64,000 bases of DNA, taken from contig JAFTSI010000034.1 of the NCBI GenBank assembly GCA_017467345.1, forward strand, positions 1-64,000. Reading direction: 5' to 3'. Origin of the DNA: Clostridia bacterium (GTDB lineage: Bacteria > Bacillota > Clostridia > Christensenellales > Borkfalkiaceae). Position numbers and translations under genes: made by a program. The notes under the pieces were generated by a model. The model worked only from the letters and a program-made list of their open reading frames with translations, was not told the origin of the DNA and searched no databases. Positions 45,675-54,707 of the stretch are shown piece after piece. The first letter of the stretch is position 1. The number at the start of each line of letters is the position of its first letter.

Positions 45675-45703
45675 ATGATACTATAAATCGCGCTTTTTTG
45701 CAA
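45675..45703 (-). promoter_or_regulatory. Promoter for the ldh-like gene
   Basis: TTGCAA (-35, 45698-45703) and TATCAT (-10, 45675-45680) with 17-base spacing on the minus strand, in the 81-base gap after murC. An AGGAGA site precedes the ATG. Confidence 0.65.
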
Positions 45704-45718
45704 GCGTTTTTTATACTA

Positions 45719-47077
45719 TTATTTCTTTTTTTCTATTAGCCTTTCTTTTATAATATTATATAAATCGCCTGCGCCTAAAATAAAAGCGCGTTTTATATTT
45801 TTCTCTTTACTTAGTAGTGCAAAAAGTTCTTTTTCTGTCATACAAAGTGTTGGTGGGTATTTTGATGATTTTGCAACTTCTAAACATAGTTTACTTTCGC
45901 TACCAGAATAATCATAACTTTCGCGCGCAGGGTAGGTTTTATATAGCACTAATTTATTAATGGGTTTTAACACATTTACAAAGTCGTTTAATAGTAGCCG
46001 TGTTCGTGAGTAGGTGTGGGGTTGGAATATAACTAAATCTTTTTTGCTATATGCCTTAAACCCTAAAAGCGTTGCTTTTATTTCGTTTGGGTGGTGGGCA
46101 TAATCGGCATATACTTTTATTCCCCTAAACTTACCTAAAAATTCGTTTCTGCGCTTAACCGACCTAAACATTTTTAAGCCATTTTTGATATCCTTAAACA
46201 AAATACCTAAATTATGGCAAACACTTATTACTGCAAGCGCGTTATATATATTATGTTTACCCTTTACATTGAGTTTTATTTTGCCAAGTTTTTTGCCGTT
46301 ATGTAATGCAATAAAATTGTAGCCATATCTTGTTTCTTTTAATTTTTTTGCAGTATACTCTGCTACATTTTCTATTGCAAAGGTGATTTTTTTGGTTGGG
46401 GTTAGGTTTTTAGAAAGCAAGTCATCATTGTTTATTACGGCAATACTTCCCTTTATAAAGGTGTTAAAATCGCTTATAAGGTTAGAAATACTTCCAAAAC
46501 TTTCTAAATGGTCGTTATCTATATTAAGAACAATTTTATACTTTGAATTAAGAAGTAAAAAGTTTCTTTTATACTCACACGCTTCGCACACGGCTATCTG
46601 GCTTTTGCCCAGAGTGTAGTTTGAAAAGGTTTTATCTATTCCACCTATAAAACAGGTGGGCGATTTTTTGGCCACATCTAAAACGCGCGATAGCATTGCT
46701 GAGCAAGTGGTTTTGCCGTGGCTACCACTAACACATATTGCGTTTTTATAGTGTGATAAAATATTAGATAATAGTTCGGCGCGCTTTACCAACTTAAGTC
46801 CTTTAGATTTTGCGTATATGAGTTCTGGATTGTTTTCGCTAATAGCCGAAGTATATACCACAACCTGTGCGCCCTTTATATTTTTTGGGTTATGTTCGTT
46901 ATATACCGTTATACCTAAATTAATGAGTTCTTGAACTTCGTCGCTTTTACTTTTATCGCTACCAAAAACTTGCTTTTTTAGTGATAAAAGGTGTTTTGCA
47001 AGCGCGCTCATTGAGATACCGCCTATGCCGATAAAATAAAAGCAATTATACTTTGAAATAAAATCAATTTTTTTCAT
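45719..47077 (-). CDS. murC: UDP-N-acetylmuramate-L-alanine ligase
   Basis: MurC adds L-alanine to UDP-MurNAc in peptidoglycan synthesis. The 452 residues show [17 protein letters not shown] (UDP site), the ATP loop [13 protein letters not shown] near 116, [16 protein letters not shown] near 325 and [10 protein letters not shown] near 350. Codon use is AT-rich and lysine-rich compared with the neighbours. It is divergent from spoVG across a gap with repeats. Confidence 0.94.
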   Translation of the reverse strand: MKKIDFISKYNCFYFIGIGGISMSALAKHLLSLKKQVFGSDKSKSDEVQELINLGITVYNEHNPKNIKGAQVVVYTSAISENNPELIYAKSKGLKLVKRAELLSNILSHYKNAICVSGSHGKTTCSAMLSRVLDVAKKSPTCFIGGIDKTFSNYTLGKSQIAVCEACEYKRNFLLLNSKYKIVLNIDNDHLESFGSISNLISDFNTFIKGSIAVINNDDLLSKNLTPTKKITFAIENVAEYTAKKLKETRYGYNFIALHNGKKLGKIKLNVKGKHNIYNALAVISVCHNLGILFKDIKNGLKMFRSVKRRNEFLGKFRGIKVYADYAHHPNEIKATLLGFKAYSKKDLVIFQPHTYSRTRLLLNDFVNVLKPINKLVLYKTYPARESYDYSGSESKLCLEVAKSSKYPPTLCMTEKELFALLSKEKNIKRAFILGAGDLYNIIKERLIEKKK

Positions 47078-47097
47078 AACTCATTTTATGAAAAAAA

Positions 47098-47141
47098 CCA
47101 CTTTTTGCGTGAAAATTAGCAAAAAAAGTGGAAAAAAGTGG
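47098..47141. repeat. Three copies of AAAAAGTGG between murC and spoVG
   Basis: AAAAAGTGG occurs at 47123-47131 and 47133-47141, in direct orientation and exactly 10 bp apart, and its complement at 47098-47106. One helical turn of spacing in a divergent promoter region suggests a tandem binding site, but low complexity may explain it. Confidence 0.5.
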
Positions 47142-47171
47142 AAAAATATGCAAATTTTTTTCAAAACCCTA

Positions 47172-47200
47172 TTGAAATTAGCATTTTTGTATGATAAAAT
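47172..47200 (+). promoter_or_regulatory. Promoter for spoVG
   Basis: TTGAAA (-35, 47172-47177) and TAAAAT (-10, 47195-47200) with 17-base spacing, about 32 bases before the spoVG start. This resembles a housekeeping sigma factor promoter; no sigma-H pattern is obvious. Confidence 0.65.
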
Positions 47201-47231
47201 TAACATACTAAATATGGAGGAAGGTAACGAT

Positions 47232-47504
47232 ATGAGAATTTCCGATGTTAGAGTTCGCATTGTTAAAAAAGACGATAGCAAACTCAAAGCAGTCGCTTCC
47301 GTAACCTTTGACGATTGTTTCGTGGTTCACGATATCAAAGTTATAGAAGGCACAGAAGGATACTTTATCGCTATGCCAAGCCGTAAAACTAACGACGGTG
47401 AGTATAAAGATATTGCCCATCCTATCAAAACGGAAACGCGTGAAGAGATTATCAAAGCCATTCTTGATACTTTTGAAATCGAGAAGAATAAACCGGCTGA
47501 ATAA
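47232..47504 (+). CDS. spoVG: SpoVG RNA-binding regulator
   Basis: SpoVG is a small nucleic-acid-binding regulator found across Firmicutes, including non-sporulating ones. The start at 47232 ([13 protein letters not shown]) fits the family N-terminus and has a GGAGGAAGG site. The conserved [20 protein letters not shown] is present. The 90-residue length is typical. Its presence alone does not prove sporulation. Confidence 0.96.
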   Translation: MRISDVRVRIVKKDDSKLKAVASVTFDDCFVVHDIKVIEGTEGYFIAMPSRKTNDGEYKDIAHPIKTETREEIIKAILDTFEIEKNKPAE

Positions 47505-47522
47505 TACTGAAAAATCAGTATT
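47503..47522 (+). terminator. Terminator-like hairpin at the spoVG stop
   Basis: AATACTGA-AAAA-TCAGTATT forms an 8-bp stem that begins within the spoVG stop codon, followed by a T-rich stretch. It is weaker than the other terminators. Confidence 0.5.
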
Positions 47523-47624
47523 TGATTTTCTTTGACCGACTCATTCTCGATATTTTACATACCGATAACATAGATTTGACTGATTACTTATATAGAAAAT
47601 CTTAAAAATCTCTTTATAAAAAAG

Positions 47625-47650
47625 CAAACGCCCTATCGTTAGGGCGTTTG
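47625..47650. terminator. Bidirectional terminator between spoVG and the TIM-barrel gene
   Basis: Eleven-base arms (CAAACGCCCTA and its complement) enclose TCGT, with T-rich tracts on both sides. The approximately 100 bases between this and the spoVG hairpin hold no gene that I can support. Confidence 0.8.
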
Positions 47651-47666
47651 TTTTAGTTTTAAATTA

Positions 47667-47690
47667 AAAGCACGGCGTTTGCCGTGCTTT
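47667..47690 (-). terminator. Terminator after the TIM-barrel gene
   Basis: Ten-base arms (AAAGCACGGC and its complement) enclose GTTT, starting 2 bases after the minus-strand stop codon and followed by TTTTAATTT on that strand. Confidence 0.8.
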
Positions 47691-47692
47691 AA

Positions 47693-48487
47693 TTATTTGA
47701 ATATTTTTTCTGCTAAATTACTAATATAATCTAAACTTTCAAACAGTTCTTCATTTTTACCGTAATCGCCAGAATAGGCTTCAATTAGCATAGCACCATT
47801 AAAACCTTTATCATATAGTGCGCGAAACAGTTGTTCAAAATCGGTTATACCTTTGCCTGGTAAACACATTTTACCATTATCTAAAATGTCGCTTAAATGA
47901 ACGGTTACAATATCGCTACCCATTTCTTTGATTAAATCAAATGGCGAAAGATTAGAACTTCTTGCTTGCTTTATATCAAGCGTGGCTTTTAAGCCAGTTG
48001 TTCTTTTTCTCATTTCTTCAAAAAAGCCAAGGTAGTTATAGTTGCACCAATGCACATTTTCGTAGGCAAGTGTTAAGCCGTATGGCGCGATAGTGTCAAT
48101 AATTTCCTGAGTGATTTTACCCACCCTATCGTGGTCAAGTGGCGCAGAGTTTTTTTTAAGCCTTGCCGTGCCGTGAAATGTATAGTATTTTGCGCCCATT
48201 TCTTTTGCAGCCTGCGCCGTGCCTTTAAGCAGATTAAACGAATCGGCTTTTGCCCTTTCGTTTACGCTATATAGTTGTGGTTCAAACTGTGTGGTTAGCG
48301 TATGTATTGAGTGAACTTTTGTGTCGCCACGGTTTTTGTTTACAAGTTTGCCGAACTTTTTATTGTATTCACAATAACTTTCTAAAAACACTTCGGCAGT
48401 TTTTACGCCGTTTTGGTTTAGAAACTTTATTGCATCTTCGGTGTTAAACCTTGTAAATAGTGATGCTGTTGATATACCTAATTGCAT
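47693..48487 (-). CDS. Xylose-isomerase-like TIM-barrel sugar phosphate isomerase/epimerase
   Basis: A 264-residue TIM-barrel protein of the AP2EC/xylose-isomerase-like superfamily. The metal-ligand positions appear in order: LAYENVHW (Glu near 142), LKATLDIKQA (Asp near 168), VTVHLSD (His near 197) and LIEAYSGDY (Glu near 238). The substrate cannot be read from sequence. It follows hpf at 3 bases and is ended by the terminator at 47667-47690. Confidence 0.8.
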   Translation of the reverse strand: MQLGISTASLFTRFNTEDAIKFLNQNGVKTAEVFLESYCEYNKKFGKLVNKNRGDTKVHSIHTLTTQFEPQLYSVNERAKADSFNLLKGTAQAAKEMGAKYYTFHGTARLKKNSAPLDHDRVGKITQEIIDTIAPYGLTLAYENVHWCNYNYLGFFEEMRKRTTGLKATLDIKQARSSNLSPFDLIKEMGSDIVTVHLSDILDNGKMCLPGKGITDFEQLFRALYDKGFNGAMLIEAYSGDYGKNEELFESLDYISNLAEKIFK

Positions 48488-48490
48488 AGT

Positions 48491-49018
48491 TTAGATTTGT
48501 GGCTCAATAAGTCCTAAATCGCCATCATTCCTTTTGTATAATACTTGAACGGTTTGTGTTTTTGCATCTAAGAATACATAGAAGGCGTGGTCAAGAAGTT
48601 CCATTTCTTCTATTGCTTCATCAACCGTCATAGGCTTTAAGGCAAAACTCTTTTCTTTAACTACTTTGCCTTGCTTTACTGGTTTTTCTTCAAAGAACAC
48701 CGCTTGCTCTTTATATGCGCTTACTTTACTGCTTTGGTCAAAACGCGTTCTGTGTTTACGGATTTGACCTTCTATCTTTGGCAATACTATATCTATATTA
48801 TCGTAAAAGTTATCGCCCGTTGCAGTTGCCCTTACAAACTTGCCTGCATAGTCAAGCATAATTTCGGTGGTGCGGGAAGACGCTTCTTGCTTAAAGCATA
48901 CTCTTGCAACCGTGTTGTCATGAGCAAAATACTTATCAAGTTTTTTAAGTTTTTGTTCGGTTACTTCTTTTAAGTGTTCGCTTACTGTGTAGTTTCTTCC
49001 TGTGATTTCTATTTTCAT
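48491..49018 (-). CDS. hpf: Long-form ribosome hibernation promoting factor
   Basis: Long HPF dimerises 70S ribosomes into inactive 100S particles in stationary phase. The start at 49018 (MKIEITGRNYTVSEHLKEV) is chosen over an ATG 33 bases upstream because of the GGGAGGAAT site. The N-terminal RNA-binding domain is joined to the C-terminal dimerisation domain (KSFALKPMTVDEAIEEMELLDHAFYVFLDA). The product is 175 residues. Confidence 0.94.
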   Translation of the reverse strand: MKIEITGRNYTVSEHLKEVTEQKLKKLDKYFAHDNTVARVCFKQEASSRTTEIMLDYAGKFVRATATGDNFYDNIDIVLPKIEGQIRKHRTRFDQSSKVSAYKEQAVFFEEKPVKQGKVVKEKSFALKPMTVDEAIEEMELLDHAFYVFLDAKTQTVQVLYKRNDGDLGLIEPQI

Positions 49019-49049
49019 AATATTCCTCCCTTCACTTATTATTACTATC

Positions 49050-49071
49050 AAAAAGGGTTAAAACCCTTTTT
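49050..49071 (-). terminator. Terminator after clpC
   Basis: AAAAAGGG-N6-CCCTTTTT, a perfect 8-bp stem ending in T, 3 bases after the clpC stop on the minus strand. It separates clpC from hpf, although only about 30 bases remain for an hpf promoter. Confidence 0.7.
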
Positions 49072-49074
49072 TTA

Positions 49075-51579
49075 TTATTCAGTTTTTGAATTAAATGTGA
49101 ATTGCCCGTTTTCTGCGTCAATAACAAGCGTGCTATTTTCTTTTAAGTTGCCACGAAGTATCTCTTCGCTAAGTTTATCTTCAATCTTGCGTTGGATAAC
49201 CCTTTTAAGTGGCCTTGCGCCATAGGTAGCATCATAACCAAGTTCGGTTATTAAGTTCATAGCACCATCAGTTATTTCCATTTTTACATCCATTACTGCA
49301 AGGCGTTTTCTTAAACTTGCTAAAAGTATTTCGGCAATCTTTGAAGTTTCTTCTTTGCCAAGTTTTTCAAAGATGATTATATCGTCAATACGGTTTAAGA
49401 ACTCTGGGCGGAACTTTGCTTTAAGCGCATCCATATACCTATCGCACATCTTATCGTATTCGGCTTCTTTACTTCCAACAAAGCCCAAAGTGTTTACCCT
49501 TTGAGTGTCGCTTGCGCCTACATTTGATGTCATTATTATTATAGAGTTCTTAAAGTCTACTAACCTGCCCTTGCTATCGGTAAGCCTACCATCATCAAGG
49601 ATTTGTAGCATTATGTTGAACACATCTGGGTGAGCCTTTTCAATTTCATCAAACAATACTACCGAATATGGTTTTCTTCTAACCTTTTCGGTGAGTTGAC
49701 CTGCTTCATCAAAGCCCACATATCCTGGAGGCGCGCCAACTAATTTTGATACTGAGTGCTTTTCCATAAACTCACTCATATCAACCCTTATAAGTGCGTT
49801 TTCGTTGCCAAACACCGCTTCGGCAAGCGCCTTAGATAGTTCGGTTTTACCAACACCCGTAGGTCCTACAAATATAAATGAGCCTACTGGACGGTTGGGG
49901 TCTTTTAAACCTGCCCTTGCCCTTCTAATAGCATCACTAACCGATTTTACGGCTTGGTGTTGACCGATAACTCTCTTATGCAACACATCTTCTAAATCAA
50001 GTAGTTTTTGCGCTTCCGTTTCGGTGAGTTTTACTACGGGAACTCCCGTCCAAGTGCTTACTACTTTTGCAATATCGTCTGGGGTGAGAGTGAGTTGTTT
50101 ACGGCTTTCACCTTTCTTTTCGGCATTAGCCCTAATTTCTTCAAGTTCTTTATTTACCCTTTCAATTTCCTTGTTGATTTTTAGAGCGCGCTCTAAATCA
50201 TCACGCCTTTGTGCATCGGCTTTTTGAGCATTTAAGCGGGCAAGTTCTGTTTCTTTAGCCTTGGCTTCAACTGGTGAATTATAACTGTCTAAACGCACCC
50301 TTGATGCCGCTTCATCAATAAGATCTATGGCTTTGTCGGGTAAAAATCTATCGGTGATGTATCTATCAGATAAACTTACTGCCGAAATAATGGCATCATC
50401 TGGAATTGATACGCCGTGGTGCGATTCGTATTTATCACGCAAGCCTTTTAATATTTCAATTGCCTCTTCTACACTTGGCGCTTCTACCATTATGGGTTGG
50501 AAACGGCGCTCTAAAGCGGCATCTTTTTCAATATATTTTCTATATTCATCAATGGTGGTTGCGCCTATGGTTTGTAGTTCGCCACGCGCAAGCATTGGCT
50601 TTAAGATGTTTGCAGCGTCCATATTTCCATCACCCGTAGAGCCTGCCCCTACAATGTTGTGGATTTCATCAATGAATAGTATGATTTTGCCGTTTGCTTT
50701 AACGGTGTCAATCATCTTCTTTAAGCGTTCTTCAAAGTCGCCACGGTATTTAGTGCCTGCAAGCATACTGCTTATGTTTAGTGAGAACACTATTTTATCG
50801 GCAAGGATTTCTGGAACTGCGCCCTTTTCAATGGCTTGTGCTAAACCCTCTACTACTGCCGACTTACCTACACCTGGTTCGCCGATTAATACGGGGTTAT
50901 TTTTTGTTCTTCTTGATAGTATTTGAACTACCCTATCAATTTCGTTCTTTCTGCCGATAACAGGGTCAAGTTTACCATCTTTTGCAAGTTTGTTTAAGTT
51001 AACGCCAAACTTGGTTAATTCGCCAAGTTCTGCGCTATCGTCATCTCTTTCTTTTTCTTTTTGTTCTTTTCTTGTATTGCTTTGAGAATTGCCACCAAAC
51101 TCACGGAACATAAAAGGTTCATCAGGTTCGTCTTGCTCTTCTAAAACTTCTGGGAAAAGAGAAATGTAAAGTTCATCTGCAATCTTTTCGGTATCAATAC
51201 GCATACTTTTTAGTATGCCAAGCGCAGCGCCATCTTCATCAGTTAAAAGCGCTAAAAGTAAATGCACCGTGCCTACAAAACCAGAGTGCGCTTTAATTGA
51301 AATGTCAACTGCGCGTTCAAATAAGCGCTTGGTTTTGGGGGTAAACATTGAGCCAGATACTATTAAGGTGGGGTCAATGGTCTTTTTGAAATAGTAGATA
51401 TACCTATCGTTATCTACGCCTGCTTCCCTTAAAATTGCCGCCGCCCTACCATCTGTTGCGTTTATTAATCCGTATAAAATATGTTCTCTGCCTACATAAT
51501 TACAACCGTAATGTTTTGCAAGCATTCTTGATAGTTCTATAACATGGTTTGCGTTATTTGAAAATGCTTCGTAATACAT
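49075..51579 (-). CDS. clpC: ClpC AAA+ chaperone of the ClpCP protease
   Basis: ClpC unfolds proteins for the ClpP protease and takes substrates tagged by arginine phosphorylation. The 834 residues have two N-terminal Clp repeats (1-145), AAA1 with Walker A GEPGVGKS near 233, a middle domain (about 410-470), and AAA2 with GPTGVGKTELSKALAE near 570. It follows mcsB at 3 bases, in the order mcsA-mcsB-clpC. The usual ctsR repressor gene is missing from the head of the cluster. Confidence 0.96.
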   Translation of the reverse strand: MYYEAFSNNANHVIELSRMLAKHYGCNYVGREHILYGLINATDGRAAAILREAGVDNDRYIYYFKKTIDPTLIVSGSMFTPKTKRLFERAVDISIKAHSGFVGTVHLLLALLTDEDGAALGILKSMRIDTEKIADELYISLFPEVLEEQDEPDEPFMFREFGGNSQSNTRKEQKEKERDDDSAELGELTKFGVNLNKLAKDGKLDPVIGRKNEIDRVVQILSRRTKNNPVLIGEPGVGKSAVVEGLAQAIEKGAVPEILADKIVFSLNISSMLAGTKYRGDFEERLKKMIDTVKANGKIILFIDEIHNIVGAGSTGDGNMDAANILKPMLARGELQTIGATTIDEYRKYIEKDAALERRFQPIMVEAPSVEEAIEILKGLRDKYESHHGVSIPDDAIISAVSLSDRYITDRFLPDKAIDLIDEAASRVRLDSYNSPVEAKAKETELARLNAQKADAQRRDDLERALKINKEIERVNKELEEIRANAEKKGESRKQLTLTPDDIAKVVSTWTGVPVVKLTETEAQKLLDLEDVLHKRVIGQHQAVKSVSDAIRRARAGLKDPNRPVGSFIFVGPTGVGKTELSKALAEAVFGNENALIRVDMSEFMEKHSVSKLVGAPPGYVGFDEAGQLTEKVRRKPYSVVLFDEIEKAHPDVFNIMLQILDDGRLTDSKGRLVDFKNSIIIMTSNVGASDTQRVNTLGFVGSKEAEYDKMCDRYMDALKAKFRPEFLNRIDDIIIFEKLGKEETSKIAEILLASLRKRLAVMDVKMEITDGAMNLITELGYDATYGARPLKRVIQRKIEDKLSEEILRGNLKENSTLVIDAENGQFTFNSKTE

Positions 51580-51582
51580 ATT

Positions 51583-52596
51583 TTACTCCTTTAATTTTTT
51601 TAATTTTCCACCCACGAATTCGGCACGAACTCTATCCCTATTCTTTTGCGATATTTCTTTGCCGTATTGCAAGCATAAACTTGCAGGGCGAACACTTACT
51701 ATTAAATCATCAAGCGCTTCTATATCGGTTATAGGTAGCAACCCTAATAGCGCGCCAAGTTTTACATTTGCTATATGACCTAAAAACTCTCCATAAGAAA
51801 GTAGGTATGCGTTGGTTAGCACGCCAAACGATTTTGATGCACGGTCAAGCACTTCAATTTCGCGCTTATAGTATAGCCTTTCCATTTCTTTGCGCTCTGC
51901 CCTTGCTATGCTTTCAACGGCATCTTCTACTGCATTAATTATGTCTTCTTCGCTAACGCCCAAGGTTACTTCGTTGCTTATTTGATACATATAACCCTCT
52001 GCGTTACTGCCTTCGCCATAAAGACCACGGACTGTTAGACCTGCCTTTTTCATTTCGGCAACAAGCGCGCCTATTTTACCCCCTTCGGTAAGCGCAGGTA
52101 AAAATAGCATTACCGAAGCCCTAAGCCCCGTGCCTAAATTAGTTGGGCAAGCAGTTAAATAGCCAAGTTCTTCATCAAATACTATATCTATGCTTTTGGC
52201 AAGTTCATCATCAATCTTGTTTAGTTTATGATAGCACTCTTCAAGCCTTAAACCTTTCATAAAGCATTGTTCACGAATTACATCTTCTTCGTTAACCATT
52301 ACCGAAACAGTTTTATCGGCATTTACAAGGGCTGCACCACATAGCCTATTTTCAATTAGGTTTTGGCTTATTAGGTGTTGCTCTTTCATTGCTTCAAGTT
52401 TTAAGGGGGATAGGTTTGCCGTGTAGTATAGGTTAAAAGTATCGGCTTTATTGAGCGCGCGATATACCTTTTTTACCATTTCCATTGCCGTGGCAGGATT
52501 TTCAATTTTGAAAGGGTAGCCGTTTACATTTCTTGCAAGGCGCACCCTACTCATTATTATTGTGCCTTTCAAAAGGTCGGGAATTATTACGCTCAT
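51583..52596 (-). CDS. mcsB: McsB protein arginine kinase
   Basis: McsB phosphorylates arginines on proteins and so marks them for ClpCP. The 337-residue protein has the guanido-kinase fold, including ISSRVRLARN-like text (IIMSRVRLARNVNGYPF), the catalytic loop CPTNLGTGLRASVMLFLP near 153 and SNEVTLGVSEEDII near 205. It is coupled to mcsA by an ATGA overlap. Confidence 0.95.
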   Translation of the reverse strand: MSVIIPDLLKGTIIMSRVRLARNVNGYPFKIENPATAMEMVKKVYRALNKADTFNLYYTANLSPLKLEAMKEQHLISQNLIENRLCGAALVNADKTVSVMVNEEDVIREQCFMKGLRLEECYHKLNKIDDELAKSIDIVFDEELGYLTACPTNLGTGLRASVMLFLPALTEGGKIGALVAEMKKAGLTVRGLYGEGSNAEGYMYQISNEVTLGVSEEDIINAVEDAVESIARAERKEMERLYYKREIEVLDRASKSFGVLTNAYLLSYGEFLGHIANVKLGALLGLLPITDIEALDDLIVSVRPASLCLQYGKEISQKNRDRVRAEFVGGKLKKLKE

Positions 52597-52910
52597 AATA
52601 GCCCCCTTCTTTTGAGTTCTTCGCCAAGGTCAGCAATGATTTTATTTAGTTTTGCCATATCTGAAAATCTACCTTCTGTGCCTGCCCTATCCTTTTCGGC
52701 AACATAGGCTTTATAATCGTTTAAAAGTTCTCTGTCTTCAAACGATAGTTTGGGGCGCTTGCCGTGATGGCGCGCTCCACCTTGGATTTTACCTATTGCG
52801 CCTATTATTTCGCTACGAAAATATTTGTAGCAATCTGGACAGCCTAAATAACTTGTGTTATAAAAGGTTGAAAGTGTCGTTCCACAAGTTTTGCATTTTT
52901 TATCAATCAT
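52593..52910 (-). CDS. mcsA: Short McsA-like activator with one zinc-finger motif
   Basis: McsA activates McsB. This copy is only 105 residues against about 180 in Bacillus. It has one CxxC...CxxC zinc motif (cysteines near 6, 9, 24 and 27) and a C-terminal UVR-like helix pair (FSDMAKLNKIIADLGEELKRRG). The second zinc finger of the usual protein is missing. The stop TGA overlaps the mcsB start. Confidence 0.85.
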   Translation of the reverse strand: MIDKKCKTCGTTLSTFYNTSYLGCPDCYKYFRSEIIGAIGKIQGGARHHGKRPKLSFEDRELLNDYKAYVAEKDRAGTEGRFSDMAKLNKIIADLGEELKRRGLL

Positions 52911-52916
52911 TAAAAG

Positions 52917-53792
52917 TTAAATCCTGTTTGCTAAATCTAAAATATACTCTTTAATTTCTTGGCCTATTTCGCCACTCTTTAACGCCATTTCTACATTTGC
53001 TTTGATATAGCCTGCTTTATCGCCAACATCATAGCGATTGCCCTCAAAGCCACTTGCTAAAAGTTCGCCTTTCATTGCTAATTCATCTAATACATCAGTA
53101 AAGTAGATTTCGTTGTTTCTTGGGGTGAGTTTTTTGAGTTTTTCCATTACCCCACCTGCAATTACATATCTACCGATTATTGCGTTATTTGAAAGCGCGT
53201 CGTTTACACTTGGCTTTTCAACAATTTGGTTAACTTGCATTATGCCATTTTCTTCTTTGTCGTAACCGATATTGCCATACATACTAACTTGGTCGCCAAA
53301 CACTTCCATAGTTGCAATAACACTCTTGCCTGTTTTTTCAAATATATCTACAAGTTTTTTAATGCAAGGGGTTTGACCTTTTTCGGCGCAAAGTAGTTCG
53401 TCGCCTAAAAGCAAGGCAAATGGCTCATCTTTAATAAATGGCTCTGCGCAAAGTATTGCGCCTGCTAAACCGTTGGCAACAGTTTGAACGGCAAACTTTA
53501 CATTGAACTTTCTTGTGTTTAATGCTATATCGTATAGTTTTTGCTTGCCATCTTCTAAAAGGCGCTTTTCAAGGTTTTCGGCTATGCCGAAGTGGTTTTC
53601 TATTACGCCTGAGTTTGGCGATACAACTATTATTATTTCTTCAATGCCTACTTCGGTTAGTTCTTCGGTTATGTATTGAATAGTAGGTTTATCTAAAACG
53701 GGTAGCATTGGCTTTGGAACGGCTTTTGTTATTGGCAAAAATCTTGTGCCTAAGCCTGCTGCAGGTATTATAGCCTTTCTTACTTTATTCAT
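52917..53792 (-). CDS. galU: UTP-glucose-1-phosphate uridylyltransferase
   Basis: GalU makes UDP-glucose. The start at 53792 (MNKVRKAIIPAAGLGTRFLP) is preferred because a GGAG site sits 6 bases before it; an ATG 12 bases upstream is the alternative. The nucleotide-binding AAGLGTRFLPITKAVPKPMLP is at the N-terminus, LLGDELL near 130 and FEGNRYDVGDKAGYIKA near the end. It leads into mcsA with 6 bases between. Confidence 0.95.
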   Translation of the reverse strand: MNKVRKAIIPAAGLGTRFLPITKAVPKPMLPVLDKPTIQYITEELTEVGIEEIIIVVSPNSGVIENHFGIAENLEKRLLEDGKQKLYDIALNTRKFNVKFAVQTVANGLAGAILCAEPFIKDEPFALLLGDELLCAEKGQTPCIKKLVDIFEKTGKSVIATMEVFGDQVSMYGNIGYDKEENGIMQVNQIVEKPSVNDALSNNAIIGRYVIAGGVMEKLKKLTPRNNEIYFTDVLDELAMKGELLASGFEGNRYDVGDKAGYIKANVEMALKSGEIGQEIKEYILDLANRI

Positions 53793-53807
53793 AACTTTCT
53801 CCATCTT

Positions 53808-54260
53808 TTATTTCATATTTTCATTTTCAACCGCTTTTATTTTTTCAACGCGCCTGATATGTCTTTCATCACCTGAAAAATCGGTGAAGATAAAGTTTTC
53901 TACAATTTCGGTCATAAGCCCAACGCCTATTACCCTTTCGCCAAATGCTAAAATATTAGCATTGTTATGAAGCCTTGTCATTTTTGCGCTAAAAGCGTCG
54001 TGACAATGCCCGCAACGAATACCCTTAAACTTGTTTGCAACAATGCTCATTCCTATTCCTGTGCCACATATTAAAATACCTAAATCGCACTCTTTGCTTT
54101 GAACGGATTTTGACACTTTAATTGCATAGTCTACATAGTCAACTGAGTTTTTGTCGTAACAACCAAAGTCAATATATTCTACGCCCTTACTTTCAAGGTA
54201 TTTGATGAGTTCGGGTTTTAGGTTAATTCCACCGTGGTCACAACCGATTGCTATTTTCAT
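53808..54260 (-). CDS. rpiB: Ribose-5-phosphate isomerase B
   Basis: RpiB interconverts ribose- and ribulose-5-phosphate. The 150 residues contain IAIGCDHGGINLK at the start, the catalytic-cysteine region LICGTGIGMSIVANK near 68 and HNNANILAFGERVIG near 101. A GGAGAAAATT site precedes the ATG. The ywlC-phosphatase-rpiB order resembles the Bacillus ywlC/ywlE/ywlF region. Confidence 0.95.
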   Translation of the reverse strand: MKIAIGCDHGGINLKPELIKYLESKGVEYIDFGCYDKNSVDYVDYAIKVSKSVQSKECDLGILICGTGIGMSIVANKFKGIRCGHCHDAFSAKMTRLHNNANILAFGERVIGVGLMTEIVENFIFTDFSGDERHIRRVEKIKAVENENMK

Positions 54261-54272
54261 AATTTTCTCCTT

Positions 54273-54707
54273 TTATCTTTCCATTAGTTTTTCAAGTATT
54301 ATATCGCAAGCATCTATTATTGCGTGCGAAGTTCTTATATATGTCATTAAATCTCTGCCGTATGGGTCGGGTATATCGCCAAGCCCTGTTAGTTCGGCAA
54401 TAGTAAATGCGTTTTTATACTCTGCTAAAACTGCCTTGTGCATTGATGTCATACAAATTATTAGGTCGGCTTTTCTGCACATTTCGGGCGTTAAAAACTT
54501 TGAGCGAAAGGCATAACTTTTAATGCCTAACTGCTTTAATGCTTTTTGAGAGTTGGGGCTTATTTTTGCGCCGTCAATAGCATTTAGGCCTGCACTACTT
54601 ACCTTTATACCCTTAACTTCGGCAAGTTTAAGTTTGTTTTTCAAAATGAGTTCTGCCATCGGGCTACGACAGGTGTTGCCCGTGCATACGAATATTATTT
54701 TTTTCAT
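54273..54707 (-). CDS. ywlE: Low-molecular-weight phosphatase, probable protein arginine phosphatase YwlE type
   Basis: A 144-residue phosphatase with the CX5R loop VCTGNTCRSPMAE at the N-terminus and the DIPDPYG acid loop near 116. Threonine in the CTGNT loop is the feature that favours phosphoarginine over phosphotyrosine in YwlE. The nearby mcsA-mcsB arginine kinase genes support that role. The start at 54707 is set by the ATGA overlap with the upstream gene. Confidence 0.85.
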   Translation of the reverse strand: MKKIIFVCTGNTCRSPMAELILKNKLKLAEVKGIKVSSAGLNAIDGAKISPNSQKALKQLGIKSYAFRSKFLTPEMCRKADLIICMTSMHKAVLAEYKNAFTIAELTGLGDIPDPYGRDLMTYIRTSHAIIDACDIILEKLMER

